A DNA stretch of 64,000 bases from Motilimonas pumila (GTDB lineage: Bacteria > Pseudomonadota > Gammaproteobacteria > Enterobacterales > CBDFNC01), in assembly GCF_003596335.1 (NCBI RefSeq), contig NZ_QZCH01000003.1:62001-126000 (forward strand), in the 5' to 3' direction. The notes under the pieces are model-generated. The model saw only the letters and a list, made by a program, of their open reading frames with translations. It did no database searches and was not told where the DNA came from. Positions 59,429 through 64,000 of the stretch are shown here, in pieces; the first letter of the stretch is position 1, and every line of letters starts with the position of its first letter. Both the position numbers and the translations under genes were made by a program.

Positions 59429-61345
59429 ATGAAGTTTACCAACCAATATATTGCGTTTATTTGCTTAAGCGTGATCGTGTCTGTTTCAGCCGTCATTCTT
59501 GGCGGGGCTTTTACTTTTCGTGAATTGGCGCTTAAGCACCAAGAAATTAAAGTTGGCGCGGTTATTGAAGTCGTCGATAAGCAGTTAAGTGCCAACAATG
59601 GACGCCCTGAATTCGCAGCTTGGCTGCCTAACTTGTTACGTGCCCAAGCGATTGTCAAAATGGAAGTCGCTAATGACAATGGCACCATCTACCGCTTTCA
59701 TACTGTAGCTGAAGAAGATGAGCTGTCCTCACAGTTAAGCCATTACAAGTTTTATTTACAATCTCACCCGGGTTTCTTTGTCAAAGTTGCTGTGGATCCG
59801 CCTTTTAAGCACCTAAAGTTTGATATTGCCTCTATGTCTGGTTTGATTATTGGCTTGATCTTGGTCGTCGTGGCGCTTTCCGTCAGCTTGCGTTGGCTTA
59901 AAAAACAGCTTAAAGGCTCTGAAAAATTAGAACGCAGGGCACAGTTTATTCTCTCGGGCCAAGTTAAAAAGTATGCTCACAGAGACAACAACGAATGGCC
60001 TTTATCTGCAGCAAAAGCCATTGACGAGCTAATTGAGCAGCTGGCTGACGCCAAACAAGAGCGTAGCCGCTTTGATACTTATATTCGGGCCAATGCTTTT
60101 GTGGATGAAAAAACCAGCTTGGCGAACCGCTTAGCGTTTGAAAACCGGTTGGATGTTTCTTTGCGTGATGAAAGCGTGACGACTGGCGCGGTCATGCTGG
60201 TGGATTTAGCAGGCTTAGAAGAAGTGAACCACACACTAGGCACGGTGCAAGGCGATGAAATTCTTAACCAAGTAGCGACGATAGTGAAAAACTTTGGTTT
60301 GAAATTTAATGGTTCTTTCTTTGCTCGCTATGCCGGTGCCCAGTTCGCCATTTTATTTCCGCAAGTGTCATTGAAAGAAACCAAAGATATTGCCAATCAA
60401 ATATGTAAAGTCATTGATAAAGTGCATTTACCTGAGTCCATCGATATCGAAGACTTTTATTACGTCGGTGTGACCAACTTTATCATGGGCGACCAAGCTT
60501 CTAGCGTGATTGATGACGCAGACAAAGCCGCACGAGCAGCGCGCTTAGAAGGTGCCAGTGGGTGGTACATGTTTGACCAGGAGAATATCACGCCAGATGT
60601 TGCCAAAGGCAGCATTCGTTGGCGCAGCTTACTGCGTCATACTTTGGACCATAACGGCTTAATTTTATTTCTGCAGCCTGTTTTTAGCGCCATTGATGGC
60701 CGCGAGTGTGGCCATGAAGTAGTGACGCGCATTCGTGATGAAAAAGGCAAGCTCGTCAATGCCGGAGAGTTTCAACCTATGGCTGAAAAAGTCGGTATGA
60801 CGTTAGAGATTGATCGCGCCATGACGGAAAAGGCGCTCGGATTGTTGCGCCAAAGAGGCGAGCTAAGCTCGCCAATGAGTTTAAACCTTTGTGCTAGCAG
60901 TATTTGTAATAAAGAGTTTCGTCTGTGGTTGCGCTATGAACTGATGCAATTGCCTAAGCTACTACTCAATAAGCTGATGATTGAATTGCCTGAAGAACAT
61001 GTCTCACGTTACCAACAAGACTTATTGCCTGCGTTACAAGCGATAAAAATGTTAGGCTGCAAGTTGGCGGTTGACCACGCCGGCCAAGACGTTATTAGTA
61101 TGCAATATATTAAAGAGTGTGAAATTGACGTGCTGAAATTGCACCCTAGCTTGGTGCGAGAAATAGAACAGCGACAAGTGAATCAAATTGCTATTCGCAG
61201 CTTGATGGGCGCATGTGCTGACAGCCAAGTGCAAGTCATCGCCGTAGGCGTTGAAAACGCCGCGGAATGGGATTATCTCAAGCGTTTAGGGGTGCATGCA
61301 GGTCAAGGTTATTTCTTCTCTCCTCCAAAAGAAGTACTTTCCTAA
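59429..61345 (+). CDS. csrD: CsrD/MshH homologue with degenerate GGDEF and EAL domains
   Basis: A 638-residue membrane protein. Two N-terminal helices (about 7-27 and 135-155) flank a periplasmic region, then a HAMP-like linker, a GGDEF domain and an EAL domain. The GGDEF site reads AGAQF (302-306) and the EAL site EVV (430-432), so neither cyclase nor phosphodiesterase activity is expected. E. coli CsrD has the same kind of decay and promotes turnover of the CsrB/C RNAs; the Vibrio homologue is MshH at the head of the MSHA locus. The following mshI confirms this. AGGGA precedes the ATG. Confidence 0.9.
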   Translation: MKFTNQYIAFICLSVIVSVSAVILGGAFTFRELALKHQEIKVGAVIEVVDKQLSANNGRPEFAAWLPNLLRAQAIVKMEVANDNGTIYRFHTVAEEDELSSQLSHYKFYLQSHPGFFVKVAVDPPFKHLKFDIASMSGLIIGLILVVVALSVSLRWLKKQLKGSEKLERRAQFILSGQVKKYAHRDNNEWPLSAAKAIDELIEQLADAKQERSRFDTYIRANAFVDEKTSLANRLAFENRLDVSLRDESVTTGAVMLVDLAGLEEVNHTLGTVQGDEILNQVATIVKNFGLKFNGSFFARYAGAQFAILFPQVSLKETKDIANQICKVIDKVHLPESIDIEDFYYVGVTNFIMGDQASSVIDDADKAARAARLEGASGWYMFDQENITPDVAKGSIRWRSLLRHTLDHNGLILFLQPVFSAIDGRECGHEVVTRIRDEKGKLVNAGEFQPMAEKVGMTLEIDRAMTEKALGLLRQRGELSSPMSLNLCASSICNKEFRLWLRYELMQLPKLLLNKLMIELPEEHVSRYQQDLLPALQAIKMLGCKLAVDHAGQDVISMQYIKECEIDVLKLHPSLVREIEQRQVNQIAIRSLMGACADSQVQVIAVGVENAAEWDYLKRLGVHAGQGYFFSPPKEVLS

Positions 61346-61583
61346 AAAATAAATGTGAACACGGCTGGGTTTTTTTCCTGTGGTTCGGTTTAAATTCACA
61401 TTTAATTTTCATTTTTTAATTCTAAGCAGTATATAATTTTGCGGAAATCGCTGTGAGCCAGTACTTGTGGTTGAGAACTCATATAAGCTCACATTTTTAG
61501 GCAATTCTTATCCTGACTTTACCGCGATAGAGTATGCTTAATTCATTAGACGGATAATCTTTAATTACAGGTAGTTACAACGA
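61346..61583 (+). promoter_or_regulatory. Promoter region of the msh operon
   Basis: A perfect TATAAT lies at 61432-61437, without a clear -35 box at 17 bases. An inverted repeat TGTGAGC (61452-61458) / GCTCACA (61487-61493) follows. Both could belong to control of the msh genes. Confidence 0.35.
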
Positions 61584-62453
61584 ATGCTAAAAGGGCTCTT
61601 CTCTAAGTCAAGTTCAGGCTGCCTCGGGATTTATTTACGCCCTGATTATGTGGCGTTGGCAGTCTTTGAAGGCGGCCAGTTAGTCAGCAATAAAAGCGTT
61701 AGCATCCCCTCATCTGAGCAGTGGTTGACCAGTATCAGCCAGTTAGTCAGTGAGACTGGAGCCAAAAAACTGCCTGTTTCTTTAGCAATATCACCTCACT
61801 TTTATCAACAATTACAAGTTGATAAACCAAATGTGCCCAATGATGAGTTAGCCAGTGCTTTACCCTTTGCCATAAAAGATTTGATTACTGAATCGGTATT
61901 CGAACTCGCCATTGATTATTACGACGTGCCTCCTGTACCCATGATGACCGAGAAGGTAACCGTGGTTTACAGTCAAAAAAGCATTATCCAAAAAGCCGTA
62001 GATGTTATGGCTGAGTTAGACCTGCCCATTAACAACATTGCGACAGAAGAGCTTGCCTTAACCAATTTAATGACGGCTGAAAAAGAAACGCAAATGTTAA
62101 TTCATCAAGTACAAGGCGATGACGTAGTGGTGTCGATAGTGCGGGATAACATGTTGTATTTTAGCCGAAAAATTCGTGGCTTTCAGGCGTTAGGCCAACA
62201 AGTTGAGCCACTCGATACCTTTTTAATGGACGGTCTAGGACTTGAGTTGCAGCGCTCGCTAGATTACGTCATCGGTCAATTGAAAATTGCCGACGTCAGC
62301 AAGATATTACTTGCTGTGCCTGGTGAAAGCGGTGACTTGATTGCCAGTAATTTGTCTGAGACCTTGGACCGAAAAGTCGACGTTTTTCAATTCCAGCAGC
62401 AAGGCGTGGATGTTAATGCCATGCCTGCCATTGGTGCGGGGGTCAGCCAATGA
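61584..62453 (+). CDS. mshI: MSHA biogenesis protein MshI (PilM-like)
   Basis: A 289-residue cytoplasmic protein with an actin/PilM-like fold. It opens with SSGCLGIYLRPDYVALAVFEGG, like PilM/MshI, and contains an ALPFAIKDLI segment. It forms part of the inner-membrane platform of the MSHA type IV pilus with the next genes. The four-base overlap with the next gene supports a single operon. Confidence 0.88.
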   Translation: MLKGLFSKSSSGCLGIYLRPDYVALAVFEGGQLVSNKSVSIPSSEQWLTSISQLVSETGAKKLPVSLAISPHFYQQLQVDKPNVPNDELASALPFAIKDLITESVFELAIDYYDVPPVPMMTEKVTVVYSQKSIIQKAVDVMAELDLPINNIATEELALTNLMTAEKETQMLIHQVQGDDVVVSIVRDNMLYFSRKIRGFQALGQQVEPLDTFLMDGLGLELQRSLDYVIGQLKIADVSKILLAVPGESGDLIASNLSETLDRKVDVFQFQQQGVDVNAMPAIGAGVSQ

Positions 62454-63049
62454 AAACTCGCGTTAACCTCTATACCCAAGATTTCGTAAAGAAAAAAGAA
62501 GTATTGTCTTTGCTGCAAATGGTTTATGTATGGGCAGCCCTGTTGGTGTTAACGGTGTTGGGTTACAGCTATTACCAGTGGCAACTGACGTCTGCTCGAG
62601 CAGAGCAACAAGCCAGCGCCAATCAACTGCAGCGGCAACAAGCAGAACTAGAACAGCTCAATCAGAGGGTGAGCGAGCACTTACCTTCAAAGCGCCTACA
62701 GCAAGAGCTGACCTATAAAAAAGCTGAGTTAGCGGCTAAGCAGAAATTACTTGGTGCGGTATTAGGCCGAGAGCAGCTGAAAAATAATGGCTTTGCGGCG
62801 GTATTAACCGATTTAGCCAAACTGAATGACAAAGATATTCGCTTAACGCAATTTGCGATAGAGCAAGGCAACGTGAGTTTATCGGGCATTGCTTACGCCA
62901 ATGATGCGGTGCCGCGTTGGGTTAAAAGTTTTAAACAAAGTGAAACGTTAGCCGGGCAAGAGTTTTCCTTACTCAAGGTGAGTCGCGATGAGAATGAAGA
63001 ATTGAGCTTTCAGTTGATAGCGAACACCGTAAAGGAGGCCAAGCAATGA
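62450..63049 (+). CDS. PilN-like MSHA biogenesis protein (MshI2)
   Basis: A 199-residue protein with the PilN-like N-terminus (RVNLYTQDFVKKKE), one membrane helix near residues 25-45, a coiled-coil stretch rich in Gln/Glu (45-95) and a periplasmic ferredoxin-like C-terminal domain. In Vibrio this position is often named mshI2 or mshJ-adjacent; the exact symbol is uncertain. It would bind MshI and the PilO-like MshJ. Confidence 0.85.
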   Translation: MKTRVNLYTQDFVKKKEVLSLLQMVYVWAALLVLTVLGYSYYQWQLTSARAEQQASANQLQRQQAELEQLNQRVSEHLPSKRLQQELTYKKAELAAKQKLLGAVLGREQLKNNGFAAVLTDLAKLNDKDIRLTQFAIEQGNVSLSGIAYANDAVPRWVKSFKQSETLAGQEFSLLKVSRDENEELSFQLIANTVKEAKQ

Positions 63050-63696
63050 ATGGCTGGCAAGGCTTAACCGAAAAAGTCGCTGCGTTGTCGATTCGTGAAC
63101 GGGTCATGGTCTTTATTACCGGGTGTGTGATCATCGCGTTTCCGGGTTACAGTTATTTTATTGAGCCGGCACAAAAACGTTTCAATCAGCAACAAGTATT
63201 GCATCAACAAAACTTACAGCAACAAACTCGAGTGAAAGGGGAAATTGATATCGCGCAGATCTTGCTCAAGCGCGATCCTGATGAGCCGGCTCGCAATGCG
63301 TTAAAGGTCATTTTGCAAAGTATTCAGCAAACGGATTTACAGCTTAACCAAGGCACGGTTGACCTTATTTCTTCTGACAAAATGGCCGCAGCATTAGAGC
63401 AATTACTGAATCGCAGTCAGAAGCTCAAATTAGTTGAATTAAGCTCAATTGCACCGACGCCTTTGTTGCCTACTGAAGGTGACTTTAGTGAAGACATTAA
63501 TTTATTTCAGCACGGCTTAAAACTTAAGTTTACCGGCCAATACTTCTCAATTCGCAGTTATTTAACTGAATTAGAGCAATTACCTGAAAAGTTTTACTGG
63601 CAGTCTTTGCGGTATCAAGTGCAGCAGTACCCGCAAGCAGAAGTAGAGCTGTATATCTATACCTTAAGTACAAATAAGGACTTTATTCGTGGTTAG
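63046..63696 (+). CDS. mshJ: MSHA biogenesis protein MshJ (PilO-like)
   Basis: A 216-residue protein with a cytoplasmic N-terminus (LSIRERVMVF), one membrane helix near 18-37, a Gln-rich coiled coil and a periplasmic PilO-like domain. It overlaps the preceding gene by four bases (ATGA). By position and pattern it is MshJ, the third member of the PilM/N/O-like platform. Confidence 0.85.
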   Translation: MNGWQGLTEKVAALSIRERVMVFITGCVIIAFPGYSYFIEPAQKRFNQQQVLHQQNLQQQTRVKGEIDIAQILLKRDPDEPARNALKVILQSIQQTDLQLNQGTVDLISSDKMAAALEQLLNRSQKLKLVELSSIAPTPLLPTEGDFSEDINLFQHGLKLKFTGQYFSIRSYLTELEQLPEKFYWQSLRYQVQQYPQAEVELYIYTLSTNKDFIRG

Positions 63697-64000
63697 ATGG
63701 CTTGGCGTTTTGACGCTGTTTTGCAGTTGTTTGGCATTTGCAGGTGAGAGTGAGCTGCAAGACCCTACCGCGCCCAAAAATCAAACTAAAGTTGTCACCA
63801 CGAAAAAGTCGGTGGGCTTACCCAACTTACAAAGTATTGTAATTAGTCAAAATAAACGCGCCGCGTTAATCAACAATCGCCAGTACCGTGTCGGGCAGTA
63901 CGTCTCGGGTTATAAGGTGATCAAAATAGACAGCAATCAAGTGTGGTTAGAAAAAGATGGCAAGACAGTCAGATTATCCGTATTTGGAACCGCATATTGG
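63689..64000 (+). CDS. mshK: MSHA biogenesis protein MshK (PilP-like), partial
   Basis: The frame starts with GTG at 63689 (AAGGA eight bases upstream, overlapping mshJ by eight bases) and continues without a stop to the window edge, giving 104 residues. A signal peptide ends AFA near residue 18. LQSIVISQNKRAALINNRQY and GQYVSGYKVIKI match the PilP/MshK beta fold that contacts the secretin MshL. The 3' end lies outside the window. Confidence 0.85.
   Translation, partial: MVRWLGVLTLFCSCLAFAGESELQDPTAPKNQTKVVTTKKSVGLPNLQSIVISQNKRAALINNRQYRVGQYVSGYKVIKIDSNQVWLEKDGKTVRLSVFGTAYW

Noticed and set aside
59429-61345. Active diguanylate cyclase/phosphodiesterase
   Set aside because: Both signature motifs are degenerate (AGAQF and EVV), as in CsrD.
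61452-61493. CRP site before mshI
   Set aside because: The TGTGAGC and GCTCACA arms are 28 bases apart, too far for a single CRP site; listed only as an inverted repeat in the promoter region.

Overview
The window looks like a chromosome segment of a marine gammaproteobacterium of the Alteromonadales/Vibrionales type (an Agarivorans-like organism is my best guess, from gene content only). The grounds are a complete alginate-catabolism cluster, an MSHA pilus locus starting with a CsrD/MshH homologue, gammaproteobacterial metJ-metB-metL, KdgM-type porin and CRP-like sites. No rRNA, tRNA, phage, transposase or CRISPR array was seen.

Region 1 (1-3457): an unrecognised secreted protein, thiD and a pirin. 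Region 2 (3590-21240): an alginate regulon. A secreted PL6 lyase, a KdgM-like porin and two SSS-type symporters would bring alginate oligomers in. Two tandem PL17 oligoalginate lyases cut them to unsaturated monouronate. KdgF linearises this, an SDR reductase makes KDG, and KdgK and Eda finish to pyruvate and glyceraldehyde-3-phosphate. A GntR/FadR-type regulator sits inside the cluster. TNGTNNNACNA-like palindromes (core TTGTATTACAA) lie upstream of the porin, the regulator and one symporter, and related inverted repeats lie before the PL17 pair. Most are paired with CRP-like sites. The same palindrome overlaps a putative -35 box of an embedded gene pair (cNMP/CBS/DUF294 protein and a DnaQ-like exonuclease).

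Region 3 (21273-36136) is mixed: a Na/Pi cotransporter, a sulfotransferase-like protein, a phospholipase-D-like protein, a lipoprotein whose 3' end has been copied in tandem downstream, an EAL phosphodiesterase with an acyltransferase, lipoproteins, a lysophospholipase-like hydrolase and two exporters. Region 4 (36233-45683): a MoxR-DUF58-transglutaminase operon, an arabinose-5-phosphate isomerase, a chemoreceptor, and a pair of tiny related secreted proteins. Region 5 (45805-49958): metJ divergent from metBL, with four contiguous Met boxes. Region 6 (50083-58835): an unknown protein, a zinc-ribbon rhomboid, the YdbH-YnbE-YdbL envelope lipid-transport operon, an oligopeptidase, a PhnP-like metallo-hydrolase with an Asp-to-Asn change in its metal motif, and an Hpt-like protein lacking the histidine. 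Region 7 (59100-64000): a candidate small RNA with a strong terminator, then csrD/mshH, mshI, a PilN-like gene, mshJ and the start of mshK, which runs off the window.

Start codons were often moved inward from the longest possible frame where a ribosome binding site supported it. All functions are inferred from motifs and context; no database search was possible.
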